DNA of 45,971 bases from UBA1447 sp964568955 (lineage in GTDB: Bacteria; Bacillota; Clostridia; Oscillospirales; Acutalibacteraceae). How positions within the stretch are numbered: the first letter of the stretch is position 1; every line of letters begins with the position of its first letter. The stretch is taken from positions 1-45,971 of the forward strand of contig CAZMSM010000009.1 in assembly GCA_964568955.1 (NCBI GenBank), written 5' to 3'. Below, one piece after another: positions 6,785-15,534 of the stretch. Made by a program: the position numbers and the translations under genes. The notes below the pieces were generated by a model. The model was not told the DNA's origin. It saw only the letters and a list, made by a program, of their open reading frames with translations, and did no database searches.

Positions 6785-9607
6785 TTATAAAATCTTTTTC
6801 AAGTATTGACCGGTAAAAGAACTTTCAACCAAGGCGACTTGTTCCGGGGTACCTTGTGCCACTATTTTACCGCCCCTGTCCCCACCGTAGGGACCCAAAT
6901 CGATAATATAGTCGGCGGTTTTGATGACATCCAGGTTATGTTCTATCACGACAACCGTGTTGCCCGTATCAACCAATTTTTGCAGTACCTCGATAAGCCT
7001 GTGCACATCTGCGGTATGTAAGCCGGTCGTCGGTTCATCTAAAATATAGATGGTTCTGCCCGTTGCCCGTTTTGAAAGCTCGGTAGACAGCTTGACGCGC
7101 TGGGCTTCTCCACCGGAAAGGGTGGTTGCGGGCTGGCCAATTTTTATGTAGCCGAGGCCGACATCAAAAAGTGTTTGCAGCTTACGCTGAATTTTTGGCA
7201 CGGTGCCGAAAAAGCTTAAGCCTTCCTCAACGGTCATTTCCAACACATCATAAATGTTTTTGTTTTTAAACTTAACCTCTAAGGTTTCCCGATTATAACG
7301 CGCACCTTTGCAGACTTCACAGGGCACGTAAATATCTGCTAAAAAATGCATTTCAATTTTTACAATTCCGTCGCCTTGGCATGCCTCACAGCGGCCGCCT
7401 TTTACGTTAAATGAAAAACGGCTTGATTTGTAGCCACGTGTTTTGGCATCCATCGTTGAAGCATACAATTCGCGAATATAGGTGAAAACACCCGTATACG
7501 TTGCCGGATTTGAACGCGGTGTGCGACCAATCGGCGACTGGTCAATATTGATGACCTTATCGAGTTCCCAAATACCCTTTATTTTTTTATGTGCACCGGC
7601 ATATTTCTTTGCGCCGTTAAGCTCTGCTGCAAGTTTTTTATATAAAACTTCATTTATCAACGACGACTTACCAGAACCTGAAACACCCGTAACCGCAACA
7701 AATTCGCCAAGTGGTATGGTGACATCAATATTATCCAAGTTGTTTTCGCTCGCGCCGAGGATTTTTAGTTGCTTACCGTTGCCTTTGCGCCGTGTTTCGG
7801 GAACCGGAATAAAGCGCTTGCCGCTTAAATATTGACCCGTTAAGGATTCCTCACACGCTTTTATATCGTCAATCGTGCCGGTACAAACCACCTTGCCGCC
7901 GTGAATCCCCGCCCCCGGCCCAATGTCCACAATATAATCTGCCGCATACATCGTTTCCTCATCGTGCTCAACAACAATCAGGGTGTTGCCTAAATCACGC
8001 AGCTTCTTTAGCGTGACCATCAGTTTGGCGTTATCACGCTGGTGCAAACCAATGCTGGGTTCGTCCAAAATGTATAACACGCCCATGAGTGAAGAACCGA
8101 TTTGCGTTGCCAAGCGGATTCGCTGGCTCTCGCCGCCGGAAAGGCTACCCGAAGAGCGCGCAAGGGTGAGGTATTCAAGCCCCACGCTGCTTAAAAAGCT
8201 CATGCGCCCACCAATTTCTTTAAGCACGGGGGTCGCTATCGTCTGATCTCTTTGCCTTAACTCCAAGCTGTTAATAAATGCAAGGCCTTTATTAATCGGT
8301 TTGTTTACAAAGGCATCAATATTGATGCCACCGACGGTTACGCAAAGCGATTCCGGGCGCAGCCTTGCGCCGTTGCAATCCGGGCATTTTGTGGTGGACA
8401 TATATTGCTCAATTTCGGCCCTGGCCCAATCGCTTGTTGTTTCTTTATGGCGACGTTCAAGATTGTTTACCAGCCCTTCAAATTCGGTTGAATAGGTTCC
8501 GCTGCCGTACTCATTACGGCGACGGAGCTTTATTTTTTTACCCTTTGTTCCATAAAGCAAGGCTTTAATCGCTTTGGCCGGCAGGTCTTTCACCGGAGTA
8601 TCCATGGAAAAACCGAAATATTCCGCAAGCCCTTCATAATACATTTGAGCAATCGTGCCGCCTTCGGCAATAGACCAGCCGCAAGCCTTGACCGCCCCTT
8701 GCCGCATAGAAAGACTTTTATCGGGTATAATCAAATCCGGGTCCGGTTTCATAAAAACGCTAAGCCCTGTGCACGTTGGACAGGCGCCGAAAGGGTTGTT
8801 GAAGGAAAACATACGTGGGGCCAGTTCTTCCATGCTGACACCGTGCTCGGGGCAAGCATAATTTTGGGAGAAAAGCAGCTCGTCCCCATCAATAACATCA
8901 ATGAGCAACATCCCACCCGAAAGAACAGTGGCCGTTTCAATGGAATCGGCAAGGCGGCCGCGTATATCATCTTGAATAACAAGGCGGTCAACAATTATTT
9001 CAATGGTATGGTTTTTGTTTTTATCAAGATTGATTGTTTCGGTCAGTTCGTAAATATTACCATCAATTCTTGCTCGGACAAAACCGCTTTTTCGGGCAGA
9101 ATCCAGTTCTTTGGTATGCTCCCCTTTTCGCCCCCTGACAATCGGCGACATGATCTGAAACTTTGTGCCAAGCGGCAACGCCAGCACCTTGTCGACAATA
9201 TCGTCCACCGTTTGACGTGTTATTTCCCTGCCGCATACAGGGCAGTGTGGGATACCGATACGGGCAAAAAGCAAGCGCAGGTAATCATATATTTCCGTCA
9301 CGGTGCCAACCGTTGAACGGGGGTTTTTCGACGTGGTTTTTTGGTCTATTGAAATTGCCGGTGAAAGCCCTTCAATGTAATCCACATCCGGTTTTTCCAT
9401 TTGCCCTAAAAACTGCCTTGCGTAAGAAGAAAGGGATTCCACATAGCGACGCTGCCCCTCAGCATATATCGTGTCAAAGGCCAAAGAAGATTTGCCCGAG
9501 CCGGATAAACCGGTAAAAACGACCAGTTTATCCCTCGGTATCTCTACATCAATATTCTTTAAATTATGCTCACGGGCACCCTTTACAATAAGGTTTTTTT
9601 GCTGCAA
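6785..9607 (-). CDS. uvrA: UvrABC excinuclease subunit A
   Basis: 940 residues, the normal family length. Dimeric ABC-type ATPase that finds bulky DNA lesions and loads UvrB in nucleotide excision repair. TTG 9607 start with GGAGG seven bases upstream. Visible: first Walker A GLSGSGKSS (33-41), zinc-binding cysteines in CPVCGRE and in CPEHG...ACPTC, signature LSGGESQRIRLA and ILDEPSIGLH; second half with GVSGSGKSS, a CEACQGDG...CEVCKGAR zinc module, LSGGEAQRVKLS and ILDEPTTGLH. Downstream of uvrB by 20 bases in the usual order. Confidence 0.98.
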   Translation of the reverse strand: MQQKNLIVKGAREHNLKNIDVEIPRDKLVVFTGLSGSGKSSLAFDTIYAEGQRRYVESLSSYARQFLGQMEKPDVDYIEGLSPAISIDQKTTSKNPRSTVGTVTEIYDYLRLLFARIGIPHCPVCGREITRQTVDDIVDKVLALPLGTKFQIMSPIVRGRKGEHTKELDSARKSGFVRARIDGNIYELTETINLDKNKNHTIEIIVDRLVIQDDIRGRLADSIETATVLSGGMLLIDVIDGDELLFSQNYACPEHGVSMEELAPRMFSFNNPFGACPTCTGLSVFMKPDPDLIIPDKSLSMRQGAVKACGWSIAEGGTIAQMYYEGLAEYFGFSMDTPVKDLPAKAIKALLYGTKGKKIKLRRRNEYGSGTYSTEFEGLVNNLERRHKETTSDWARAEIEQYMSTTKCPDCNGARLRPESLCVTVGGINIDAFVNKPINKGLAFINSLELRQRDQTIATPVLKEIGGRMSFLSSVGLEYLTLARSSGSLSGGESQRIRLATQIGSSLMGVLYILDEPSIGLHQRDNAKLMVTLKKLRDLGNTLIVVEHDEETMYAADYIVDIGPGAGIHGGKVVCTGTIDDIKACEESLTGQYLSGKRFIPVPETRRKGNGKQLKILGASENNLDNIDVTIPLGEFVAVTGVSGSGKSSLINEVLYKKLAAELNGAKKYAGAHKKIKGIWELDKVINIDQSPIGRTPRSNPATYTGVFTYIRELYASTMDAKTRGYKSSRFSFNVKGGRCEACQGDGIVKIEMHFLADIYVPCEVCKGARYNRETLEVKFKNKNIYDVLEMTVEEGLSFFGTVPKIQRKLQTLFDVGLGYIKIGQPATTLSGGEAQRVKLSTELSKRATGRTIYILDEPTTGLHTADVHRLIEVLQKLVDTGNTVVVIEHNLDVIKTADYIIDLGPYGGDRGGKIVAQGTPEQVALVESSFTGQYLKKIL

Positions 9608-9627
9608 TTTATTTCCTCCGGCGCAGA

Positions 9628-11586
9628 TTATTTTCCGCTTCTTAACTTTTCAATTTTATCCCGCAAATAGGCGGCGTGTTCAAACTCCAATATCTTTGCG
9701 GCTGCCTTCATTTCTGTAGTCAGTCTGGCTATCATTTGCCCGCGTTCCCTGGGGCTTAACTTCTTCCCGGGCTTTTCATCATCTGCTTTGCTTGATATTT
9801 CAAGAATACTGCGGACATCTTTTACTATAGTCGTCGGTGTAATACCGTTTAACTTGTTATACTCGGTTTGTATCTCCCGACGGCGATTTGTTTCCAATAT
9901 TGCGCGCTCCATGGACGGCGTTACCTTGTCCGCATACATGATAACCTCACCGCCTGCATTCCTGGCGGCTCTGCCGGTGGTTTGAATCAAGGCCGTTTCG
10001 GAGCGAAGAAAGCCCTCTTTATCGGCATCGAGGATGATGACAAGGGATACTTCCGGAAGGTCTAAGCCCTCCCGAAGCAGGTTGATGCCGATGAGCACAT
10101 CAAATTCACCCAAACGGAGATCCCGAATGATTTCCATACGCTCAATTGTTTCAATATCGTGATGCATATAGCGCACCTTAATATTCATATCATCGAGATA
10201 ATCGGTTAAATCCTCGGCCATTTTTTTTGTGAGTGTGGTGACAAGTGTTCTTTCGCCACGCTGCGTTCGGATGTTGATTTCGGATATCAAGTCCTCAATT
10301 TGCCCTTCGGTTGGTTTAACGGTTACAATGGGGTCTAAAAGGCCTGTCGGGCGAATGACTTGCTCCACAATTTGGGCACTTTCTTCCCTTTCTAAAACAC
10401 CGGGCGTTGCGCTGACAAATATTTTTTGGCCGACCCGTTCCCAAAACTCATCAAAGTTCAGTGGCCGGTTATCGTAGGCGGACGGCAGGCGAAAGCCATA
10501 CTCGACAAGGCTTTCTTTACGAGCGCGGTCACCCCCATACATGCCCCTGACTTGCGGTAGGCTCACATGCGACTCGTCAACAAAAAGTACAAAATCCTTT
10601 GGGAAGTAATTGAGCAAAGTGAAGGGAGCGGAACCCGGCGGTCTGCCCGACATGACCCTTGAATAGTTTTCTATCCCCTTGCAAAATCCGGTTTCCCGTA
10701 GCATTTCAATATCATATTCGGTGCGTTGTTGGATACGTTGCGCTTCAAGCAGTTTGCCCTCGCTTTTAAAATAGGCAACTCTTTCCAACATTTCCGCCTT
10801 GAGCAAATCAATCGATGACTCCAACTTTTCCGGCGAAATGACATAATGCGACGCAGGATAAATGGCGGTGTGGGACAGGATGCTTTTCACGTCGCCCGTC
10901 AAGGCATTAATTTCACTGATACGTTCAATTTCATCCCCGAAAAACTCAATTCGAACAGCATTCTCATTGGAATATACGGGGAATATTTCAACAACGTCAC
11001 CGCGCACCCTGAATTTGTTGCGGGTAAAGCTGACATCGTTGCGTTCGTACTGTATTTCAATCAGCTTGCGAATCAGGTCATCACGCTTTTTATGCATACC
11101 CGGCCGCAAGGAAATGACCATGCTACGATAGTCAATCGGATTGCCAAGAGAATAGATGCAGGACACACTGGAAACGATAATGACATCCCTGCGTTCGGAC
11201 AGTGCAGAGGTAGCGGAGTGGCGCAGCTTGTCAATTTCCTCATTAATGGCGGAATCTTTTTCGATATAGGTGTCTGTCGTGGGCAGGTAGGCCTCGGGCT
11301 GGTAATAATCATAATAGCTCACAAAGTATTCCACCGCGTTATCGGGGAAAAACTCCCTAAACTCGCTGCAAAGCTGCGCCGCAAGCGTTTTATTGTGCGC
11401 CAAAACAAGCACCGGTCTGTTGACCTGTGCTATCACATTCGCCATTGTGAAGGTTTTACCGGAGCCCGTAACACCCAAGAGTGTTTGCTCCTTATCCCCA
11501 TTGTTGAGTCCTTCAACAAGCGCTTCAATTGCTTGCGGCTGATCACCCGTCGGCTCGTATTCCGAATGTAAAACAAATTGATCCAT
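9628..11586 (-). CDS. uvrB: UvrABC excinuclease subunit B
   Basis: 652 residues. Damage-verifying helicase-like subunit that is loaded by UvrA and recruits UvrC. ATG 11586 with GGAG seven bases upstream. Walker A GVTGSGKTFT (39-47), the Tyr-rich beta-hairpin YYDYYQPEAYLP near 92-103 that probes the lesion, helicase motifs DESH and TGRAARN, and a C-terminal UVR domain at about 615-650 that contacts UvrC. uvrC is not in the window. Placed between pyrE and uvrA with short gaps (24 and 20 bases). Confidence 0.98.
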   Translation of the reverse strand: MDQFVLHSEYEPTGDQPQAIEALVEGLNNGDKEQTLLGVTGSGKTFTMANVIAQVNRPVLVLAHNKTLAAQLCSEFREFFPDNAVEYFVSYYDYYQPEAYLPTTDTYIEKDSAINEEIDKLRHSATSALSERRDVIIVSSVSCIYSLGNPIDYRSMVISLRPGMHKKRDDLIRKLIEIQYERNDVSFTRNKFRVRGDVVEIFPVYSNENAVRIEFFGDEIERISEINALTGDVKSILSHTAIYPASHYVISPEKLESSIDLLKAEMLERVAYFKSEGKLLEAQRIQQRTEYDIEMLRETGFCKGIENYSRVMSGRPPGSAPFTLLNYFPKDFVLFVDESHVSLPQVRGMYGGDRARKESLVEYGFRLPSAYDNRPLNFDEFWERVGQKIFVSATPGVLEREESAQIVEQVIRPTGLLDPIVTVKPTEGQIEDLISEINIRTQRGERTLVTTLTKKMAEDLTDYLDDMNIKVRYMHHDIETIERMEIIRDLRLGEFDVLIGINLLREGLDLPEVSLVIILDADKEGFLRSETALIQTTGRAARNAGGEVIMYADKVTPSMERAILETNRRREIQTEYNKLNGITPTTIVKDVRSILEISSKADDEKPGKKLSPRERGQMIARLTTEMKAAAKILEFEHAAYLRDKIEKLRSGK

Positions 11587-11610
11587 TGATGCTCTCCAAA
11601 TGATTGCAGA

Positions 11611-12192
11611 CTACTTTTTTCGGCTGCCGGGTTTAACAAGCTCGTGAACGCCGGCTTTACAAAGTGGGCATTCCTCCGCTTCCCAGGATGTTACATCGGC
11701 AGAATACACGGCTTTGAAAGGTACACCAAAATCGATTTTCCCGCCTGTGCGGTCAACGATTGAACCGACACCCGCGACAAGGCCCCCGGCGTTTTGTATC
11801 AGCTCAATAACCTCTTTAACCGAACCGCCTGTGGTTACAACATCTTCTACCACTAATACTCTTTGCCCTGGCTCAATAGCAAAGCCACGGCGCAGTGTCA
11901 CCGCACCGTTTTCGTCCCGTTCGGTAAAAAAGTTTTCGCAACCGAAATGGCGGCTGACTTCATACGCCATTTGCACCGCACCCATTGCAGGGCCGATGAC
12001 AAGTTGAACGTGATGGTCTGCAAATAACTTTGCCAAATCGGAGCAAAGCTCCTCGCTGTATTTTGTGTTCCTGAAGATTCTGGCACACTGTAGATATTTA
12101 TTGCTGTGCCTGCCTGAAGTGAGTAAGAAGTGCCCTTCTAAAAGAACACCCGCTTCTTTAAGAATTTCCGTTACCCTTTGTTGTGAGAGCAT
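11611..12192 (-). CDS. pyrE: Orotate phosphoribosyltransferase
   Basis: 193 residues. Joins orotate to PRPP to give OMP in pyrimidine synthesis. ATG 12192, GGAGG seven bases upstream. Key features: FLLTSGRHSNKYLQC near residues 22-36 (orotate site), the PRPP loop VLVVEDVVTTGGS at 112-124, and a C-terminal ECPLCKAG. The short form with a C-terminal CPLC motif is that of the 'Thermus-type' PyrE common in Clostridia, rather than the E. coli type. It is first in the apparent operon pyrE-uvrB-uvrA; no other pyr gene is nearby and no PyrR/attenuator structure is visible in the short leader. Confidence 0.95.
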   Translation of the reverse strand: MLSQQRVTEILKEAGVLLEGHFLLTSGRHSNKYLQCARIFRNTKYSEELCSDLAKLFADHHVQLVIGPAMGAVQMAYEVSRHFGCENFFTERDENGAVTLRRGFAIEPGQRVLVVEDVVTTGGSVKEVIELIQNAGGLVAGVGSIVDRTGGKIDFGVPFKAVYSADVTSWEAEECPLCKAGVHELVKPGSRKK

Positions 12193-12225
12193 AATTGAAC
12201 CTCCGTCTTTATATTATTATCAATT

Positions 12226-12254
12226 ATTATACACTATTTTGATGGTTTTGAAAA
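12226..12254 (-). promoter_or_regulatory. Promoter of the pyrE-uvrBA operon
   Basis: Minus strand: TTTTCA (12249-12254), 17 bases, perfect TATAAT (12226-12231). The -10 is 34 bases before the pyrE start. Confidence 0.6.
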
Positions 12255-12274
12255 GTACGGTTTTATGGTATAAT
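12246..12274 (+). promoter_or_regulatory. Promoter of the pseudouridine synthase gene
   Basis: Plus strand: TTTTGA (12246-12251), 17 bases, perfect TATAAT (12269-12274) with an upstream TG (extended -10). Its -35 overlaps the -35 of the divergent pyrE promoter, so the two polymerases compete for the same DNA. Confidence 0.65.
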
Positions 12275-12316
12275 ATTTTTTGTGAAGCCTTTTGCATCAC
12301 AGCAAGGAGCAAAATT

Positions 12317-13291
12317 TTGAAAAGCTTTATTATTCATGAAAACGATGCCAACCAGAGGCTTGACAAGTTTATTGCCAAAAGCCTCCCCGCCTTGCCGCCT
12401 GCCCTGATGTATCGCTATATTCGCTTAAAAAGAATTAAAGTCAACGGCAAACGCGTAGAAATTGCTTACAAATTACAACTTGATGATTTGGTTGAAATGT
12501 ATATAAACGATGAGTTCTTTGTAAGACCCGAAAACCGCTTTGATTTTTGCAATGCCTCACAAAAACTCGTGATTTTGTACGAAGATGACAATATCATGTT
12601 GCTGGATAAATGCGTCGGTTTGCTCTCCCATTCCGACGAAAAAGAGAATACCGATACGCTTGTCAACCGTGTTAAACGTTATTTATATGATAAGGGTGAC
12701 TATAGTCCTACGCAAGAGGCCTCTTTTGCACCGGCCCTTGTCAACCGTATTGACAGAAATACCGGTGGAATCGTTATCGCCGCAAAAAATGCCGAGGCTC
12801 TGCGCATGCTGAATGAGAAAATGAGAGCGCGTGAAATCCGCAAAACCTACCTCTGTGTTGTACGCGGCGCGATGCCGCACAAGAGCGGTTTGCTCGAAGG
12901 TTGGCTAGAGAATAAGAAAGACAACGCGAACAACAAGGTAAGAGTCTATTCAACCGAACAAGCCGATAGTAAAACGATAAAAACCAAGTATAAAGTGGTT
13001 GCCGAGGCCGCCGGGCTCAGCCTTGTTGAAGTGGAACTGCTGACCGGGCGCAAACATCAAATACGCGCTCATTTCGCACATATTGGATTCCCACTGTTGG
13101 GCGACACGAAGTATGGCAAGGCTTTTAAAAGCAGCGAATCGCTTTATAACAAACAATTTTTGTACTCATACAAATTACAATTTGATTTTACGAGTGATGC
13201 AGGCTGTCTAAATTATTTGAAAGGACGCAGTTTTCAAGCAAAAAATGTTTGGTTTGCCGTCGATTTTCCTCACCATATAGAAGAAGGATAA
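12317..13291 (+). CDS. RluA-family rRNA/tRNA pseudouridine synthase
   Basis: 324 residues from TTG 12317, which has AAGGAG seven bases upstream; extension further left would cross the promoter and pyrE. Converts specific uridines in structured RNA, probably 23S rRNA, to pseudouridine. An N-terminal S4 RNA-binding domain occupies about residues 10-60 (NQRLDKFIAK...KRIKVNGKRV). The catalytic motif is LVNRIDRNTGGIVIAAK with Asp146, a variant of the usual HRLDxxTSG. GRKHQIRAHFAHIGFPLLGD is the second conserved block. The subfamily (RluC, RluD or other) cannot be fixed by eye. Confidence 0.92.
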   Translation: MKSFIIHENDANQRLDKFIAKSLPALPPALMYRYIRLKRIKVNGKRVEIAYKLQLDDLVEMYINDEFFVRPENRFDFCNASQKLVILYEDDNIMLLDKCVGLLSHSDEKENTDTLVNRVKRYLYDKGDYSPTQEASFAPALVNRIDRNTGGIVIAAKNAEALRMLNEKMRAREIRKTYLCVVRGAMPHKSGLLEGWLENKKDNANNKVRVYSTEQADSKTIKTKYKVVAEAAGLSLVEVELLTGRKHQIRAHFAHIGFPLLGDTKYGKAFKSSESLYNKQFLYSYKLQFDFTSDAGCLNYLKGRSFQAKNVWFAVDFPHHIEEG

Positions 13292-13354
13292 ATTTGACCA
13301 TAATTTGTCCTAATTGTAAATTTATTTCATATTTCGTATAATGTAAAATCGTAC

Positions 13355-13383
13355 TTGTAAATATTTAAAAAATAGTATATTAT
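13355..13383 (+). promoter_or_regulatory. Promoter of the parvulin gene
   Basis: TTGTAA (13355-13360), 17 bases, TATTAT (13378-13383), in the 150-base gap before the foldase gene. Transcription would start just before a hairpin (13395-13414). Confidence 0.6.
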
Positions 13384-13394
13384 ATCAATGTTAT

Positions 13395-13414
13395 GCCGAG
13401 GGATAACCTTCGGC
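13395..13414 (+). other. 5'-leader hairpin
   Basis: GCCGAGGG pairs with CCTTCGGC (one G-U pair) around an ATAA loop. It lies at the very 5' end of the predicted parvulin transcript, where such hairpins often protect mRNA; it has no T run, so it is not a terminator. Confidence 0.45.
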
Positions 13415-13442
13415 TATTATTAGAGTAAAGGATGAATGCGTT

Positions 13443-15146
13443 ATGCCTAAAAATGACAACAACAGCAAAAGCAAAGCCGATCAATACCGTGAGGAACGAA
13501 AAGAGAGGCTGGCCAAAGCAGTAAAAAAAACCGCGAGCAAATCAGAAAAGAGTATGAAGATTCAAAAAGCCATTCAGAAGACCATATCCATTGCTTTGGT
13601 GGCAGCTCTGGTTTGCCTCATCGGCTGGAACATATTGGGTTTCACCGGCGCAATACAGATTATGACGCCTGTAATGAGCATCGGCAGCGAAAATATCAGC
13701 GCAAGGGATTTCAACTACTACTATCTCTTGATGTATAACTACACGTCTAACCAGGCACAGCAATACCAGCAACAGTACGGTCAGAATGTTCTCGGCTTCG
13801 ACCCTTTGGTGTCGCCGGATGAGCAAAACTATCCGCAAGAAAATGAGGCCGGTGAAACAATCACTTGGGCAAAATATCTCAGCAATTCAGCAATTGAAAG
13901 AGCCCAGCAATTTGAGGTTCTGTATAAAGAAGCCCTTGCCGCTGACAAGGAAAAATACTCGTTGACAGAAGATGAACAAAAAAAGCTTACCGATCAAATT
14001 GAGGAAATCCGTAAAACCGCTGCTAAACAGAGTATGTCTATCAACTCCTACTTGAGAGAGTTTTACGGCAAAGGAATCAATGAGAGATTTTTGAAAAAGC
14101 AACTTGAAAAAGAAACAATCGTTGAAAGATACAATATTGACAAGACGGCCGAAATCAAAGCCACTTGGACTGACGAAAAGATTAAACCCATTTATGATGC
14201 CGCAAAAGATGATTATGATGTCGTCAGCTACCGTTACTTTAGCCTGTCACCTGAAAAGCTCACCGCCAAAGAAGGTGAAAGTGCCGACGCTCTTGCCGAA
14301 AGACAAAAAGCGGCAAATGCCGCAACCAAAGCCAAAGCGGAAGGCATACTCGCCACAGTCACAGACGAAGCCAGCTTCCTTGCGGCTGCCAAGGCAAACA
14401 AAGTTGTTGCAGAAGGTCAAACCTTTGACGAAGATGCGGACACCGCAGGCTTTAACAAAACGAAATCAACTGTCGAGTCAAGCGTTACAAAAGATGCCGC
14501 AACGTGGGCCTTCGCAGATGACCGTAAAGTCGGTGATAAAAGCGTTTTCCAAAAAGATACCGGCGAAAGCTTCATCCTTTTGTTAAATAAAACGCAGTTC
14601 CCGGCAACGACAGTAGATGTCAGGCACATCCTGATTTCTTTCAAAGATGACCCACAAAGCCAGGAAGAAGCAACAACCGAACAAATAGCCGCTGCGAAGA
14701 ATAAGGCGGATGAGGTTTATAACACATGGAAATCCGGCGAAAAAACAGAAACAAGCTTTGCCGAACTCGCTAAAACAGCTTCCACGGACCCCGGTTCAGC
14801 CGAAAACGGCGGTCTTTATGAAGATGTCACACGAGGCAGTATGGTTGCTCCGTTTGAAGACTGGTGCTTCGACCCTGCCAATAAACCCGGCGATACGGGC
14901 ATTGTAAAAACCGAGTACGGCTATCACATTATGTATATGGTAAACAATGATGCCGACAACTTCCAATACCTCAATGATATCCGCGAAGCGAAGACAGCCG
15001 AAGATAACGAAGCCTATGTCAAAGGATTGCTTGAAAGCGAAAAGTACAAGCTTGTTCGTAAAGAAAAACGCATCACGAAAGCCGAACAAGCCTCATTAAA
15101 AGTTATTAATTCGCAGATAGCCCTGCAAAAGCAAAGCCAGTACTAA
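13443..15146 (+). CDS. Membrane-anchored PpiC/parvulin-type peptidyl-prolyl isomerase
   Basis: 567 residues. A foldase that should act outside the membrane on secreted proteins. A Lys-rich cytoplasmic N-terminus (1-45) is followed by one transmembrane segment (about 46-66, with no lipobox cysteine). A SurA/PrsA-like helical chaperone region covers about 75-260 and a PpiC domain about 391-502 (VDVRHILISF, FAELAKTASTDPGSAENGG, YGYHIMYM). Residues 270-375 are Ala/Lys-rich, probably helical, and may be a second degenerate parvulin-like unit. Unlike PrsA it is a signal-anchor protein rather than a lipoprotein. ATG 13443; AAAGGA is ten bases upstream. Confidence 0.9.
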   Translation: MPKNDNNSKSKADQYREERKERLAKAVKKTASKSEKSMKIQKAIQKTISIALVAALVCLIGWNILGFTGAIQIMTPVMSIGSENISARDFNYYYLLMYNYTSNQAQQYQQQYGQNVLGFDPLVSPDEQNYPQENEAGETITWAKYLSNSAIERAQQFEVLYKEALAADKEKYSLTEDEQKKLTDQIEEIRKTAAKQSMSINSYLREFYGKGINERFLKKQLEKETIVERYNIDKTAEIKATWTDEKIKPIYDAAKDDYDVVSYRYFSLSPEKLTAKEGESADALAERQKAANAATKAKAEGILATVTDEASFLAAAKANKVVAEGQTFDEDADTAGFNKTKSTVESSVTKDAATWAFADDRKVGDKSVFQKDTGESFILLLNKTQFPATTVDVRHILISFKDDPQSQEEATTEQIAAAKNKADEVYNTWKSGEKTETSFAELAKTASTDPGSAENGGLYEDVTRGSMVAPFEDWCFDPANKPGDTGIVKTEYGYHIMYMVNNDADNFQYLNDIREAKTAEDNEAYVKGLLESEKYKLVRKEKRITKAEQASLKVINSQIALQKQSQY

Positions 15147-15156
15147 GTCGCGAGGT

Positions 15157-15196
15157 AAAGACCCGCATAATCGTAATGATTATGCGGGTCTTTTTG
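15157..15196 (+). terminator. Bidirectional intrinsic terminator
   Basis: AAAGACCCGCATAATC (15157-15172) pairs perfectly with 15178-15193 around a GTAAT loop. A T run to 15195 serves the plus-strand parvulin gene. Read on the minus strand the same hairpin ends the two-tRNA transcript that converges on it. Confidence 0.92.
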
Positions 15197-15200
15197 GTTT

Positions 15201-15276
15201 TGGCAGGGGCAGAAGGACTTGAACCCTCGGCACGTGGTTTTGGAGACCACTGCTCTACCAACTGAGCTATACCCCT
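15201..15276 (-). tRNA. tRNA-Trp (anticodon CCA)
   Basis: 76 bases including an encoded 3' CCA. Acceptor stem AGGGGTA pairs with TGCCCCT (one U-G). D arm AGCTCAGTTGGTAGAGC, anticodon stem GTGGT/ACCAC with loop CTCCAAA giving CCA, and T arm GAGGGTTCAAGTCCTTC. Trp is the only reading of CCA. Confidence 0.96.
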
Positions 15277-15281
15277 TTGCA

Positions 15282-15358
15282 TGGTGGGCCATCAGGGACT
15301 CGAACCCCGGACCAACCGGTTATGAGCCGGTTGCTCTAACCAACTGAGCTAATGGCCC
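15282..15358 (-). tRNA. tRNA with anticodon CAT (probably tRNA-Ile2, or elongator tRNA-Met)
   Basis: 77 bases with encoded CCA. Acceptor GGGCCAT/ATGGCCC, anticodon stem ACCGG/CCGGT, loop CTCATAA. A CAT anticodon may be Met or, after TilS makes lysidine at C34, Ile reading AUA. Pairs C4-G69 and C5-G68, known TilS recognition features of tRNA-Ile2 in E. coli, are present. Overall similarity to Bacillus-type Ile2 also favours Ile. Initiator Met is excluded, as the three G-C pairs of the initiator anticodon stem are missing. Confidence 0.9.
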
Positions 15359-15429
15359 ATGTCGGAGCATCTGTGCGAAGCGGTCAAAGAGATTTAATAA
15401 CAAAAGCACAGCTGAAAACGAACAGACTT

Positions 15430-15458
15430 ATATTAACAAACAGAGTGCTCTTTGTCAA
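15430..15458 (-). promoter_or_regulatory. Promoter of the tRNA pair
   Basis: Minus strand: perfect TTGACA (15453-15458), 17 bases, TAATAT (15430-15435), 72 bases upstream of the first tRNA. The remainder of 15359-15530 is AT-rich with no visible gene. Confidence 0.75.
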
Positions 15459-15534
15459 TCACTTTTATCATATTATTTATTATTAACTTTTTCAATTTTA
15501 CAACTTTCTTAACTTTTTTACAGGCTAATGTTCA

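Noticed and set aside
8645..9316. A 223-codon plus-strand open frame opposite uvrA
   Set aside because: Antisense shadow of uvrA without ribosome binding site or domain.
10846..11571. A 241-codon plus-strand open frame opposite uvrB
   Set aside because: It lies entirely within the certain uvrB gene on the other strand, has no ribosome binding site and no recognisable motif; long antisense frames are expected from codon bias.
12065..12316. Extension of the pseudouridine synthase gene upstream to an ATG at 12065
   Set aside because: The extra 84 codons overlap pyrE and both promoters, and TTG 12317 has a well placed AAGGAG and starts just before the S4 domain.
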